A DNA stretch of 64,000 bases from CBDEGK01 sp965237855 (GCA_965237855.1 CBDEGK010000008.1:434001-498000), one strand, 5' to 3'. Counted from the stretch's first letter, positions 26,340-35,199 are shown. A program made the numbers and translations. Notes: a model not told the origin generated them from the letters alone.

Positions 26340-26459
26340 GGTCGGGATCGCAGCGGAAGAAGCTTCTGCTTCACGTTGTCATATTACTCAGCAATTTGGC
26401 GAGCATCACCTATAATTTCTGTAGGCCCTGTCTTGAATTCACCAATGGAGATTGCCGCC

Positions 26460-26678
26460 ATGAGTTTTCACGTATACAAGAAAATTGAATTGGTCGGTTC
26501 ATCAAATAGCAGCATCGAAGATGCGATTGAAAATGCGATCGCTGTTGCGTCCCGATCACTGGATAATATCGACTGGTTCGAGGTTGTTGAGACCCGCGGC
26601 GAAGTTCGCGATGGTGCGATCACTTACTACCAGGTCACTGTGCAAGTCGGTTTCCGCCTAAACGAAGACGCTGACTGA
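26460..26678 (+). CDS. Dodecin, flavin-binding protein
   Basis: A 72-residue protein beginning MSFHVYKKIELVGSS. Dodecins form hollow dodecamers that store or buffer riboflavin and FMN. The flavin-stacking Trp39 is in NIDWFEVVETRGEV, and the C-terminal strand is YYQVTVQVGFRL. I chose the ATG at 26460, with GGAG nine bases upstream; the frame is open 28 codons further left without conservation. It stands alone between a TonB receptor and the convergent ubiD. Confidence 0.93.
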   Translation: MSFHVYKKIELVGSSNSSIEDAIENAIAVASRSLDNIDWFEVVETRGEVRDGAITYYQVTVQVGFRLNEDAD

Positions 26679-26721
26679 TACCCGCTTACTCTGGCCGTCC
26701 AGCAGGCTTACGGGAAAGCCC

Positions 26722-28203
26722 TCAGTCGATACCCAGTTCTTGCCAAAGCTCGTCAATTCGGGCTTTGACTTCTTCGTCCATGGTGATGGGCTTGCCCCAC
26801 TGCCGATCCGTTTCCCCCGGCCACTTATTGGTGGCGTCGAAGCCTACTTTAGAACCGAGACCTGAAACCGGGCTGGCAAAGTCCAGGTAGTCGATGGGGG
26901 TGTTTTCGATAAACACGGAATCCCGCTGTGGGTCCATGCGCGTGGTCATGGCCCAAATCACATCTTTCCAGTCCCGCGCATTCACATCGTCGTCGGTAAC
27001 GATCAGGAATTTGGTGTACATGAACTGACGCAGGAACGACCAAGCCCCCAGCATCACCCGCTTGGCATGGCCGGGGTATTCCTTGCGCATGGTGATTACC
27101 GCGATGCGATAGGAACAGCCTTCCGGTGGCAGGTAGAAATCCACGATCTCCGGGAACTGTTTCTGCAGGATGGGGATGAAGACTTCATTCAGTGCCACCC
27201 CCAGAACCGAGGGTTCGTCGGGTGGTCGCCCGGTATAGGTGCTGTGGTAAATCGGGTTTTCCCGGTGGGTAATAGTATCGACGGTAAAGACCGGGAACTG
27301 CTCCACCTCGTTGTAGTAGCCGGTGTGATCACCGAAGGGGCCCTCTTGTGCCAATTCACCAGGTTCCAGGTAGCCTTCCAGAATATACTCGGCGGTGGCG
27401 GGTACCTGCAGGTCGGCCTGCTTGCAGAGTTCACTGTAACAGCGCACCACTTCTGTTTTGGCGCCCCTCAATAAGCCGGCGAAAGCGTATTCAGAAATGC
27501 TGTCCGGTACCGGGGTGACCGCGCCCAGTGTGGTGGCAGGGTCAGCGCCCAGGGCGATGGCTACTGGGTAGCGTTCACCGGGGTGCTGTAATTGCCAGTC
27601 ACGGTAATCCAGGGCACCGCCGCGATGTGACAGCCAGCGCATGATCAGCTTGTTTTTGCCGATCAACTGCATGCGGTAGATACCCAGGTTCTGCCGCTCC
27701 TTGTTGGGGCCGCGGGTAATAACCAGGGGCCAGGTCATCAACGGGCCGGCATCGTCGGGCCAGCAGGTCTGAATGGGTAGTTGATAGAGGTCGACATCAT
27801 CACCCTGTTTGACATGGTGCTGGCAGGGGGCGTTTTTCAGCACCTTCGGCGCCATGTTCAATACCTGTTTCAATACCGGCACCTTTTCCCAGGCGTCTTT
27901 CAGGCCCTTGGGGGGGTCCGGCTGGCGCAGATAGGCGAGGAGCTCGCCAACTTCTCGCAGGGCCTGCAGGCTGTCCTGGCCCATGCCCAGGGCCACCCGC
28001 AGTTCGGTGCCAAACAGGTTGGTTAAGACCGGTGTGTTGTAGCCCTTGGGGTTTTCAAACAACAGGGCAGGGCCGCCGCGCCGCAGGGTGCGGTCGCAGA
28101 TTTCGGTCATTTCAAGATAGGGGTCGACCTCGGCGGTGATGCGTTTCAGCTCACCGCGCGCTTCGAGAAAATCTATAAACTCGCGAAGGTCTTTGTATCT
28201 CAC
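26722..28203 (-). CDS. ubiD: UbiD, 3-octaprenyl-4-hydroxybenzoate decarboxylase
   Basis: UbiD removes the carboxyl group of polyprenyl-hydroxybenzoate in ubiquinone synthesis, using prenylated FMN. The 493-residue protein starts MRYKDLREFIDFLEARGELKRI from a GTG whose first bases overlap the rho stop (GTGA). Conserved segments around the cofactor are present: PLVITRGPNKERQNLGIYRM, LSHRGGALDY and the catalytic-acid region LEGYLEPGELAQEGPFGDHTGYY. Length fits the family (497 in E. coli). It is translationally coupled to rho. UbiX, which makes the cofactor, is not in the window. Confidence 0.95.
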   Translation of the reverse strand: MRYKDLREFIDFLEARGELKRITAEVDPYLEMTEICDRTLRRGGPALLFENPKGYNTPVLTNLFGTELRVALGMGQDSLQALREVGELLAYLRQPDPPKGLKDAWEKVPVLKQVLNMAPKVLKNAPCQHHVKQGDDVDLYQLPIQTCWPDDAGPLMTWPLVITRGPNKERQNLGIYRMQLIGKNKLIMRWLSHRGGALDYRDWQLQHPGERYPVAIALGADPATTLGAVTPVPDSISEYAFAGLLRGAKTEVVRCYSELCKQADLQVPATAEYILEGYLEPGELAQEGPFGDHTGYYNEVEQFPVFTVDTITHRENPIYHSTYTGRPPDEPSVLGVALNEVFIPILQKQFPEIVDFYLPPEGCSYRIAVITMRKEYPGHAKRVMLGAWSFLRQFMYTKFLIVTDDDVNARDWKDVIWAMTTRMDPQRDSVFIENTPIDYLDFASPVSGLGSKVGFDATNKWPGETDRQWGKPITMDEEVKARIDELWQELGID

Positions 28204-29468
28204 TTACGCTTCATGGAGAGGAAGAACTCCTCGTTGGTCTTGGTTTCCTTGAGTTTGTCCGCCAGGAATTCAATGGCGGCGGTGTCTTCCATGCCGTGCA
28301 GCAGCTTGCGCAAAATCCACATGCGCGCCAGCTCATCTTCGTTGGTGATCAGGTCTTCGCGTCGGGTGCCAGAGCGGCGCACATTGATCGACGGGTAGAC
28401 GCGCTTCTCGGCAATTTTGCGGTCCAGGTGCAGTTCCATGTTACCGGTGCCCTTGAACTCTTCGTAAATCACCTCGTCCATCTTGGAGCCAGTATCGACC
28501 AGGGCGGTGGCGATAATTGTCAGACTACCGCCCTCTTCGATATTACGCGCTGCGCCAAAAAATCGCTTCGGGCGCTCCAGCGCGTGGGCGTCGACACCAC
28601 CGGTCAATACTTTGCCGGAACTGGGAATCACGGTGTTGAAGGCGCGTGCCAGGCGGGTGATTGAGTCCAGCAGGATGACGACATCGCGTTTGTGTTCCAC
28701 CAGGCGCTTGGCTTTTTCGATGACCATGTCGGCCACCTGCACATGGCGTGAAGGGGGCTCGTCAAAGGTTGACGCGACTACTTCCGCACCCTGGGCGCCG
28801 ACCGAGCGCTGCATCTCCGTCACTTCCTCCGGGCGTTCATCGATCAACAGCACGATCACATCACACTCGGGGTAGTTGCTGATAATCGCCTGGGCGATGT
28901 TCTGCAGCATGATGGTTTTACCAGCTTTTGGCGGTGCCACCAGCAAACCGCGCTGGCCCTTACCGATGGGCGCTACCAGGTCGATAATGCGTCCGGTCAG
29001 GTCTTCGGTACTGCCATTGCCCTTTTCCAGTTGCATACGCTGATCCGGGAACAGCGGCGTCAGGTTTTCAAACGCCACCTTGTGCTTGGAATCTTCCGGC
29101 CTGGCGTAATTAACCTCGTCGACTTTGAGCAGGGCAAAATAGCGCTCACTGTCCTTGGGTGGGCGGATCTTGCCGCGTATGGTGTCGCCGGTGCGCAGGT
29201 TAAAACGGCGAATCTGGCTGGGAGAGACATAGATGTCGTCGGGGCCAGCCAGGTACGATCCTTCCGCGGAGCGTAGGAAGCCGAAGCCATCCTGAAGGAT
29301 TTCCAGGACGCCATCCCCGTGGATGTCCTCGCCACTCTTGGCATGTTTCTTAAGTACATTGAAGATAACGTCTTGTTTGCGGGAGCGTCCGACATTGTCG
29401 ATACCAAATTCCTTGGCGATGTCGATGAGTTCCTGGGTGGACTTGGTTTTCAGGTCAGTAAGGTTCAT
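28200..29468 (-). CDS. rho: Transcription termination factor Rho
   Basis: A hexameric RNA helicase that ends transcription. The 422-residue protein has the N-terminal Rho_N helix bundle (about 1-48, MNLTDLKTKSTQELIDIAKE) and the cold-shock-like RNA-binding domain (about 50-125, GFGFLRS, DDIYVSPSQIRRFNLR). The ATPase follows, with Walker A APPKAGKT at 178-185 and Walker B VILLDS. The R-loop is NVRRSGTRREDL. It lies after trxA and before ubiD on the same strand; trxA-rho order is common in gammaproteobacteria. Confidence 0.98.
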   Translation of the reverse strand: MNLTDLKTKSTQELIDIAKEFGIDNVGRSRKQDVIFNVLKKHAKSGEDIHGDGVLEILQDGFGFLRSAEGSYLAGPDDIYVSPSQIRRFNLRTGDTIRGKIRPPKDSERYFALLKVDEVNYARPEDSKHKVAFENLTPLFPDQRMQLEKGNGSTEDLTGRIIDLVAPIGKGQRGLLVAPPKAGKTIMLQNIAQAIISNYPECDVIVLLIDERPEEVTEMQRSVGAQGAEVVASTFDEPPSRHVQVADMVIEKAKRLVEHKRDVVILLDSITRLARAFNTVIPSSGKVLTGGVDAHALERPKRFFGAARNIEEGGSLTIIATALVDTGSKMDEVIYEEFKGTGNMELHLDRKIAEKRVYPSINVRRSGTRREDLITNEDELARMWILRKLLHGMEDTAAIEFLADKLKETKTNEEFFLSMKRK

Positions 29469-29643
29469 AGGTGTTTTTTAGATGTTCTCAGAGTGATTGG
29501 CGCGGCAGGCCTTGAATTGGGCGCGCGCATACAGCGAAAATTGAGACTCTCAATATGGAGTCGGGTTATAGCGTTAGATTTGGGTTTTGTCAGTATTATT
29601 GCTGCAAAGGAGTGGGCAGCTGGGGGAAATGTAGCACGCTGTT

Positions 29644-29665
29644 GGAGGGGCGTCCATACCCCTCC
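29644..29665. repeat. Inverted repeat between trxA and rho
   Basis: GGAGGGG pairs with CCCCTCC across eight bases (CGTCCATA). No T-run follows in the direction of trxA transcription, so it is at best a weak terminator or a structure in the rho leader. The rest of the 225-base gap (29469-29693) holds no gene I can support. Confidence 0.35.
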
Positions 29666-29693
29666 TTGATAAAAAACCGAGAAAAATAGCGGC

Positions 29694-30020
29694 CTACATG
29701 GACTCTTCAACAAACTCCAGCAGCTGGGTTTTGGACAAGGCACCTACTTTGGTGGCTTCGGCGTTGCCGCCCTTGAACAGAATCAAGGTGGGGATGCCGC
29801 GAATGCCGAACTTGGGTGGAATGTCCGGATTGGCGTCCACATCCACCTTGCACACTTTCAGCTTGCCTGCGTACTCGTCTGCGATCTCGCTGAGTACCGG
29901 CGTAATCATTTTGCAGGGCCCGCACCACTCGGCCCAGAAGTCTACGAGTACGGGCTCTTCTGAATTGAGAACGTCTGCGTCAAAACTGGCATCGGTTACG
30001 TGTACGATGTGCTCACTCAT
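29694..30020 (-). CDS. trxA: Thioredoxin 1
   Basis: A 108-residue thioredoxin with the active site WCGPCK (Cys33, Cys36) and the conserved cis-Pro in RGIPTLILF. I chose the ATG at 30020 (MSEHIVHVTD), with GGAG six bases upstream; an in-frame ATG 12 bases further out lacks that spacing. It is a general cytoplasmic disulfide reductase. The protein is the usual length. Confidence 0.97.
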   Translation of the reverse strand: MSEHIVHVTDASFDADVLNSEEPVLVDFWAEWCGPCKMITPVLSEIADEYAGKLKVCKVDVDANPDIPPKFGIRGIPTLILFKGGNAEATKVGALSKTQLLEFVEESM

Positions 30021-30168
30021 GGTTATCTCCAACGGTATTTAAGTCCGGCAATCATACCACCGCGCCAACAGCAGACAAGAGATTGAGGGAACTGTGGCTA
30101 GAGTTTTTTGTCATTTTCATATGTGGTCATGGTATAAGCAGTAGCCCAGCAGGGAGGGATGAATCAAG

Positions 30169-32304
30169 GTGAATAAGAAGCAAGCGGGGATCCTTTCCCT
30201 ATTGGTAGTCGCCGTGATGACATGGTTTGCACTGGACCTCGGCCAGTACCTGGAATTTTCGGTATTGCGGGAGAATATCGATAGTTTGCGAGATTACTAT
30301 CGCCGCAATCCCCTGCAGGCTGGGCTCATCTATTTTTGTACCTATGTGCTGGTGACAGGCTTGTCTCTGCCCGGTGCGGCGATTATGACGCTGGCTGGCG
30401 GTGCCCTGTTTGGTTTCTGGTATGCCTTGCTGCTGGTGTCCTTTGCCAGCTCGATAGGCGCAACGCTGGCCTGCGTGATGTCACGGGTGGTTTTGAAGGA
30501 TTGGGTACAGGGTCGTTTTGCCCGGCAGATGCAATCTGTGAACCTGGGATTTGAAAAAGAGGGCGCTCTCTATCTGTTCAGTCTGCGACTGGTGCCACTG
30601 TTCCCCTTCTTCGTGGTGAACCTGGTGATGGGGGTCTTGCCGATCTCCCTGTGGCGCTTCTACTGGGTCAGCCAGTTGGGCATGTTGGCGGGCACCATGG
30701 TTTTTGTAAACGCCGGTACCCAGTTGGGCGAACTGGAAAGCGCCAGCGGAATCTTGTCACCGGGGCTGATTGGCTCCTTTGTGTTGCTGGCGATGTTTCC
30801 CTGGTTGGCACGCTGGGCCATGGAGGTGATCAGGCGACGGCGGGTCTTATCCGGTTTTCGCAAGCCGGCATCATTTGACGACAACCTGCTGGTGATTGGG
30901 GCTGGCTCAGGGGGATTGGTTGCCGCCTTAATCGCCGCTACCGTGCGAGCCCGGGTGAGCCTGGTGGAGCGGGACAAGATGGGTGGTGATTGTCTCAATA
31001 CTGGCTGCGTACCCAGCAAGGCGCTGATACGTTCCGCCCGGGTGGCTGATTACCTACGTCGCGCACCGGAGTTCGGCCTGACCCCGGTCACTGTCGGCGT
31101 CGACTTTCCCAAGGTATTACACCGTGTGCAGGAAATTATCAGGCGCATTGAGCCGCATGATTCTGTTGAGCGATTTACCGGCCTGGGCGTGAACTGTATC
31201 AAGGGCAATGCCCGGCTCCTCTCACCCTGGGAGGTGGAGATTGACGGACAGGTTAGAAGCGCCCGCAATATCGTGATCGCCAGTGGTGGCCGACCGCTGG
31301 TGCCACCCATACCCGGGCTGGCTGAACTGGATTATCTGACCTCTGATACGGTGTGGGAATTGTCAGAGCTCCCCAAACGCCTGCTGGTCATGGGGGCTGG
31401 TCCAATCGGTTGTGAGCTGGCCCAGAGTTTTGCCCGCCTCGGCAGTGAGGTGACACTGGTGGATATGGAGACGCAGATTTTGCCGCGAGAGGATGTCGAA
31501 GTGGCCACATTGGTGGCGGAATCACTACAGTCGCAGGCAGTACGTGTCCTGGTCAATCACCGCGTTTTGAGCTTTACCCCTGTGGAAAGCGGTGGCCAGG
31601 TACAGCTGGAGTGTGGCGGTGAACAGGTCGCGGTTGATTTCGAGCGGGTGCTGGTGGCGGTAGGCCGCAAGGCCAATACTGAGGACATGGGATTGGCTGA
31701 ACTCGGCATTGAATTATCACCCACGGGAACCGTGCAGGTGGATGAGTACTTGCGGAGCACTATACCGACGATCTATGCCTGTGGTGATGTGGCTGGCCCC
31801 TACCAGTTTACCCATGTGGCCAGCCACCAGGCCTGGTATGCAGCGGTGAATGCCCTGTTTGGTCGCTTCCGAAAGTTCAAGGTAGATTATTCCGTCATAC
31901 CCTGGGCGACGTTCACTGATCCTGAGGTAGCGCGGGTGGGCCTCAATGAGATGGATGCGAAAGAGCAGGGCATTGCGGTGGAGGTCACTCGCTACGATAT
32001 CGACGACCTCGATCGAGCCATTGCCGACGGCGAGGCCCATGGCTTTATCAAGGTACTGACGCCGCCAAAAAGCGACCGCGTACTGGGTGTGACCATTGTC
32101 GGCTACCACGCCTCAGAATTGCTGGCGGAATACGTATTGGCAATGAAGCACGGTATAGGGCTCAATAAAATTCTAGGTACGATCCATGTTTATCCGACCT
32201 TGTCAGAAACCAACAAATTTGTCGCTGGTGAGTGGCGCAAAGCCCGTAAGCCCGAGGGTTTACTCAACTGGGCTGAACGTTTCCACAACTGGCAGCGGCG
32301 ATAA
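30169..32304 (+). CDS. TVP38/SNARE-associated membrane domain fused to FAD disulfide oxidoreductase
   Basis: This 711-residue fusion starts at a GTG. Residues about 1-225 form a TVP38/TMEM64 (DedA-like) membrane domain with about six helices and motifs TGLSLPGAAIMTLAGGALFG and GALYLFSLRLVPLFPF. Residues from 238 are a class I pyridine-nucleotide-disulfide oxidoreductase: the FAD loop GAGSGG at 244-249, redox cysteines Cys275 and Cys280 in CLNTGCVPSK, the NAD site MGAGPIGCELAQ, and the C-terminal HVYPTLSE dimer motif. Relatives are often labelled mercuric reductase, but the N-terminal HMA domain and the C-terminal Cys pair of MerA are absent. It heads a six-gene run with an ArsM-like gene 18 bases on. 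The electron acceptor is unknown. Confidence 0.9.
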   Translation: MNKKQAGILSLLVVAVMTWFALDLGQYLEFSVLRENIDSLRDYYRRNPLQAGLIYFCTYVLVTGLSLPGAAIMTLAGGALFGFWYALLLVSFASSIGATLACVMSRVVLKDWVQGRFARQMQSVNLGFEKEGALYLFSLRLVPLFPFFVVNLVMGVLPISLWRFYWVSQLGMLAGTMVFVNAGTQLGELESASGILSPGLIGSFVLLAMFPWLARWAMEVIRRRRVLSGFRKPASFDDNLLVIGAGSGGLVAALIAATVRARVSLVERDKMGGDCLNTGCVPSKALIRSARVADYLRRAPEFGLTPVTVGVDFPKVLHRVQEIIRRIEPHDSVERFTGLGVNCIKGNARLLSPWEVEIDGQVRSARNIVIASGGRPLVPPIPGLAELDYLTSDTVWELSELPKRLLVMGAGPIGCELAQSFARLGSEVTLVDMETQILPREDVEVATLVAESLQSQAVRVLVNHRVLSFTPVESGGQVQLECGGEQVAVDFERVLVAVGRKANTEDMGLAELGIELSPTGTVQVDEYLRSTIPTIYACGDVAGPYQFTHVASHQAWYAAVNALFGRFRKFKVDYSVIPWATFTDPEVARVGLNEMDAKEQGIAVEVTRYDIDDLDRAIADGEAHGFIKVLTPPKSDRVLGVTIVGYHASELLAEYVLAMKHGIGLNKILGTIHVYPTLSETNKFVAGEWRKARKPEGLLNWAERFHNWQRR

Positions 32305-32322
32305 TTGTTCAGAGGGTGATGT

Positions 32323-33078
32323 ATGAAAGTTGAAACAGTGGTTCAGGAACGTTACGCCGAGGGCGCCGCCTGCAAGCAGGATTCCCTGTGCTGTCCGGTG
32401 AATTACGACCGCAGCATGCTGGACTTGTTGCCCCAGGAAATCATCGACAAGGACTATGGCTGTGGCGATCCCTCCCTGTATGTGCGCCCGGGGGATATGG
32501 TGGTGGATCTCGGTAGTGGCGGTGGCAAGATTTGCTATATCGCCGCTCAAATTGTCGGTGCGCAGGGACAGGTTATCGGTATTGATATGACCGATGAAAT
32601 GCTGGCACTGGCGCGCCGCTACCAGGATGACATGGCGGAAAAGCTGGGTTATCACAACGTGAGCTTTGAAAAAGGCTTCATCCAGAATGTCGGCGAGATC
32701 ATCGAAGCCGGCTGTGCCGACATTGTCATCTCCAACTGCGTACTCAACCTGGTTAGCGAAGCTGACCGGGAAAAAATGATTGCCGGTATTTATCAAGTGC
32801 TTCGTCCTGGCGGGCGAGTAGCGATTGCAGACATCGTCTGTGAAGAGCCGGTGCCGGAAGCCATGAAGCAGGATGAAACCCTGTGGAGTGGTTGTATTGC
32901 CGGGGCCTACCAGAAACAGGACTTTCTCGACGCATTTGAGGCCGTTGGCTTCGTAGATGTTGAATATGACAATTGGGAGTCAGAGGCCTGGCAGGAGGTG
33001 CAGGGTCTCAAGTTCTACAGTGCCACGGTATGTGCCTCTAAACCGGGTGGCCTGGCCGGCTCATCCAGCTGTTGTTGA
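32323..33078 (+). CDS. ArsM-like SAM-dependent methyltransferase
   Basis: A 251-residue class I methyltransferase. SAM motif I is VVDLGSGGGK at 60-69. Features of arsenite methyltransferases include Cys47 in DYGCGDP, Cys139 in VISNCVLNLV and Cys191 in SGCIAGAYQKQDF, with additional Cys17, Cys23 and Cys24 near the N-terminus. The C-terminus ends in SSSCC, a vicinal cysteine pair typical of many ArsM proteins. This suggests methylation of arsenite or another thiophilic metalloid. The gene follows the flavoprotein fusion by 18 bases. No arsR, arsB, arsC or radical-SAM arsS is in the window, so the arsenic assignment rests on the cysteines alone. Confidence 0.78.
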   Translation: MKVETVVQERYAEGAACKQDSLCCPVNYDRSMLDLLPQEIIDKDYGCGDPSLYVRPGDMVVDLGSGGGKICYIAAQIVGAQGQVIGIDMTDEMLALARRYQDDMAEKLGYHNVSFEKGFIQNVGEIIEAGCADIVISNCVLNLVSEADREKMIAGIYQVLRPGGRVAIADIVCEEPVPEAMKQDETLWSGCIAGAYQKQDFLDAFEAVGFVDVEYDNWESEAWQEVQGLKFYSATVCASKPGGLAGSSSCC

Positions 33079-33093
33079 GATAGGTGAGTTGAG

Positions 33094-33345
33094 ATGGGTG
33101 GCTGGTGGGTCTATCTGCTACGCTGCGGGGACGATTCGCTGTACACCGGTGTTGCCACCGATGTGGAAAGGCGCCTGCGGGAGCACAATGGTGAGTTGAA
33201 AGGGGGCGCACGCTATACCCGGCCTCGACGCCCGGTTGAAGTGGTGTGGCGAGAGGCTTGTGAAACACGCAGTGCGGCGTTGACACGGGAAGCCGAAATA
33301 AAGAGCTTGTCCCGAACAGAAAAATTGAAATTGATAGGACAATGA
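33094..33345 (+). CDS. GIY-YIG nuclease-like protein (YhbQ/UPF0213 type)
   Basis: An 83-residue single-domain GIY-YIG protein. The variant motif is VYLLRCGDDSLYTG, followed by the conserved Arg/His region DVERRLREHN and the acidic TREAEIKSLSR. Length and layout match the UPF0213/YhbQ group, putative structure-specific or metal-dependent nucleases. It starts 15 bases after the ArsM-like gene, and the next gene begins one base after its stop. A functional tie to the neighbours is not evident. Confidence 0.88.
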   Translation: MGGWWVYLLRCGDDSLYTGVATDVERRLREHNGELKGGARYTRPRRPVEVVWREACETRSAALTREAEIKSLSRTEKLKLIGQ

Positions 33346-33346
33346 T

Positions 33347-34399
33347 ATGAATGCGGTTGCAGGACTCGGGGGAAAGGAAAAGGCGCTCTCGATTTGTGAG
33401 GTAGTGGAAGCCCATGCGGCAGCGGCCGAGGAGCAGAGGACGCTGCCGGCAGAAACTGTGGCAGCACTGTGGCAGAGTGGATTGTTCCACCATTTTAACC
33501 CGGTGGATTCCGGCGGTTGTGAACCGGATTTTCGTGACATGATTGATACCTGGGTGGAGATGGCGCGCCAGGATGGTTCGGTAGGCTGGATAGGCATCGC
33601 CAATTGCCCGTCGGCGGCATTTGCCAGTGCCTACTTGCCCGAGGGCGGTTTTCAGGCCGTACTCCGCGACAGTGGTGACCGGGTCACCATGGCTGGCCAG
33701 TTTGCCCACAATGGTCTCGGTACTGAGGTGGAAGGTGGTTACCAGCTCACCGGCGCCTGGAATTTTGGCAGTGGCACGGGTCACTCCGCCTACGTGGTCG
33801 GCGGATTTATCCCCATGCGCGATGGCGAAATGGTGATGATGGATAACGACAGCGGCATGCCCGAAATGATGGTGGCGGTTATGCCCCGCGAACAGATCAA
33901 CTTCACCGATGGCTGGAACGTCATGGGCCTGTGCGGCACCGGATCCTACGACTACAACGTCGAAGATGTCTTGGTCCCGGCTGAGATGACCTTCCCCCTG
34001 TTTACCCGTGAGCCTCTGCGCGGGAAATCGCCGGTGTTTCGCATGGGGGTGATGCCAGTCACCGCCGCCGGGCACGCGGCCTTTGCCGTGGGTCTTGGCC
34101 GACGCGCGTTGGACGAGGTCAAGCAACTGGCCATCGAGAAAACCCGCATGGGTGACACGAGTGTGCAGGATCGGATTGATATGCGCATAGCCGCCACCTA
34201 TGCCACCGAGGCCTGTAAAGAGGTTGTCGATTTTGCACACCAGGCCGCGGGTACCTCCGCCATTTGTGACGGCAACCTGATCGAGCGGATTTTTCGGGAC
34301 ATGCACACGGCAACCCAGCACATCTTTATCGGTGAGAAAACTTACACGGAAGCGGCAAAGATCTTGCTGGGCCTACAACAAGACTCAATGGCGGTATAG
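33347..34399 (+). CDS. Acyl-CoA-dehydrogenase-fold flavoprotein (HsaA-like)
   Basis: A 350-residue protein with the acyl-CoA dehydrogenase fold. It has an N-terminal helical part (ETVAALWQSGLFHHFNP), a middle beta domain (GGYQLTGAWNFGSGTGHSAYV) and the Acyl-CoA_dh_2-type C-terminal helices. That C-terminal type marks flavin-dependent monooxygenases (HsaA/DszC-like) that take reduced flavin from a partner reductase. No partner reductase is adjacent unless the upstream fusion flavoprotein fills that place. It begins one base after the GIY-YIG stop. The substrate is unknown. Confidence 0.82.
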   Translation: MNAVAGLGGKEKALSICEVVEAHAAAAEEQRTLPAETVAALWQSGLFHHFNPVDSGGCEPDFRDMIDTWVEMARQDGSVGWIGIANCPSAAFASAYLPEGGFQAVLRDSGDRVTMAGQFAHNGLGTEVEGGYQLTGAWNFGSGTGHSAYVVGGFIPMRDGEMVMMDNDSGMPEMMVAVMPREQINFTDGWNVMGLCGTGSYDYNVEDVLVPAEMTFPLFTREPLRGKSPVFRMGVMPVTAAGHAAFAVGLGRRALDEVKQLAIEKTRMGDTSVQDRIDMRIAATYATEACKEVVDFAHQAAGTSAICDGNLIERIFRDMHTATQHIFIGEKTYTEAAKILLGLQQDSMAV

Positions 34400-34402
34400 A
34401 CG

Positions 34403-34783
34403 ATGATTTATCCAGGCAGTTGTCATTGCGGGGCGGTGACCTTTGAGGTCGAGGGGTCGGAGCACCTGGAGTTGGAGAATTGCAATTGCTCGGTGTGCAA
34501 AAAGTCCGGCTACCTGCACATGATCAGCCCCCTGTCCAAATTCAAGATTCTGAGCGGTGAAGACAACCTCGAGGTCTACACCTTTAACACCGGTGTGGCG
34601 AAACACTATTTTTGCAAGACCTGCGGTATCAAACCCTTTTATACCCCGCGCTCCAACCCCGATGGCATGGACATCAATTACAACTGTCTGGACGTGGCGG
34701 CCCACGAGGTGACTATTGTCGACTTTGATGGCCAGAACTGGGAAGCCAACGCTGCTTCCCTGGCACACAAAAGCCAGGAGTGA
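34403..34783 (+). CDS. GFA-family zinc protein (CENP-V/GFA domain)
   Basis: A 126-residue protein of the Gfa fold. The zinc ligands are visible as SCHCGAVTFEV (Cys7, Cys9), NCNCSVCKKSGY and YFCKTCGIKPFY. The founding member was described as a glutathione-dependent formaldehyde-activating enzyme, but most members have no proven activity. It lies three bases after the flavoprotein gene and overlaps the next gene by one base (TGATG). Confidence 0.9.
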   Translation: MIYPGSCHCGAVTFEVEGSEHLELENCNCSVCKKSGYLHMISPLSKFKILSGEDNLEVYTFNTGVAKHYFCKTCGIKPFYTPRSNPDGMDINYNCLDVAAHEVTIVDFDGQNWEANAASLAHKSQE

Positions 34784-35196
34784 TGGGGCTTTCAGTCGGC
34801 AATGAAGCCCTGATCAGGGACTACTTCACCACGGTAACCGGTGGTGACAGCGGCAGAGCACTTCCGGATTTCTTCGCTCAGGATGTGACCTGGCATGTCC
34901 CCCAGAGCAATCCCATGATTAAGCCCAACCCGCGCGAGGGCTTTGCTGCGGTGATGGACTTGCTCAGCTCCGGTGTGGATATCTATCAGCCCGGTTCCAT
35001 GCAGCTGGAGCTGGGACATGTGGTGGCGGATGAGTCACGGGTGGCGGCCCAATTTACCCTCAATGCCACGCTGGCCAATGGCAATGACTACCGCAACCAG
35101 TATATGTTCCTGTTCTCGATTGCCGATGGCAAGATCAACGGCGTGTGGGAATACCTGGATACCTTGTACCAGGACCGTCAGGGAACTTTCAGCTGA
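34783..35196 (+). CDS. SnoaL/NTF2-like protein
   Basis: A 137-residue cone-shaped alpha+beta barrel protein of the NTF2-like superfamily. It starts MGLSVGNEALIRDYFTTV; typical family stretches are FFAQDVTWHVP and QYMFLFSIADGKINGVWEYLDT. The ATG at 34783 overlaps the stop of the GFA gene. Such proteins act as small hydrolases, isomerases or binding proteins, and nothing here fixes the function. It is the last gene of the run that begins at 30169. Confidence 0.85.
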   Translation: MGLSVGNEALIRDYFTTVTGGDSGRALPDFFAQDVTWHVPQSNPMIKPNPREGFAAVMDLLSSGVDIYQPGSMQLELGHVVADESRVAAQFTLNATLANGNDYRNQYMFLFSIADGKINGVWEYLDTLYQDRQGTFS

Positions 35197-35199
35197 GGA

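Noticed and set aside
30169..32304. Mercuric reductase (merA).
   Set aside because: It has the redox CLNTGC but no HMA domain and no C-terminal vicinal cysteines, and no merR, merT or merP is nearby.
33038..34321. Long open frame of 427 codons on the minus strand.
   Set aside because: It lies antisense to the clear flavoprotein gene at 33347-34399 and the GIY-YIG gene, and has no recognisable family; it is a codon-bias shadow.
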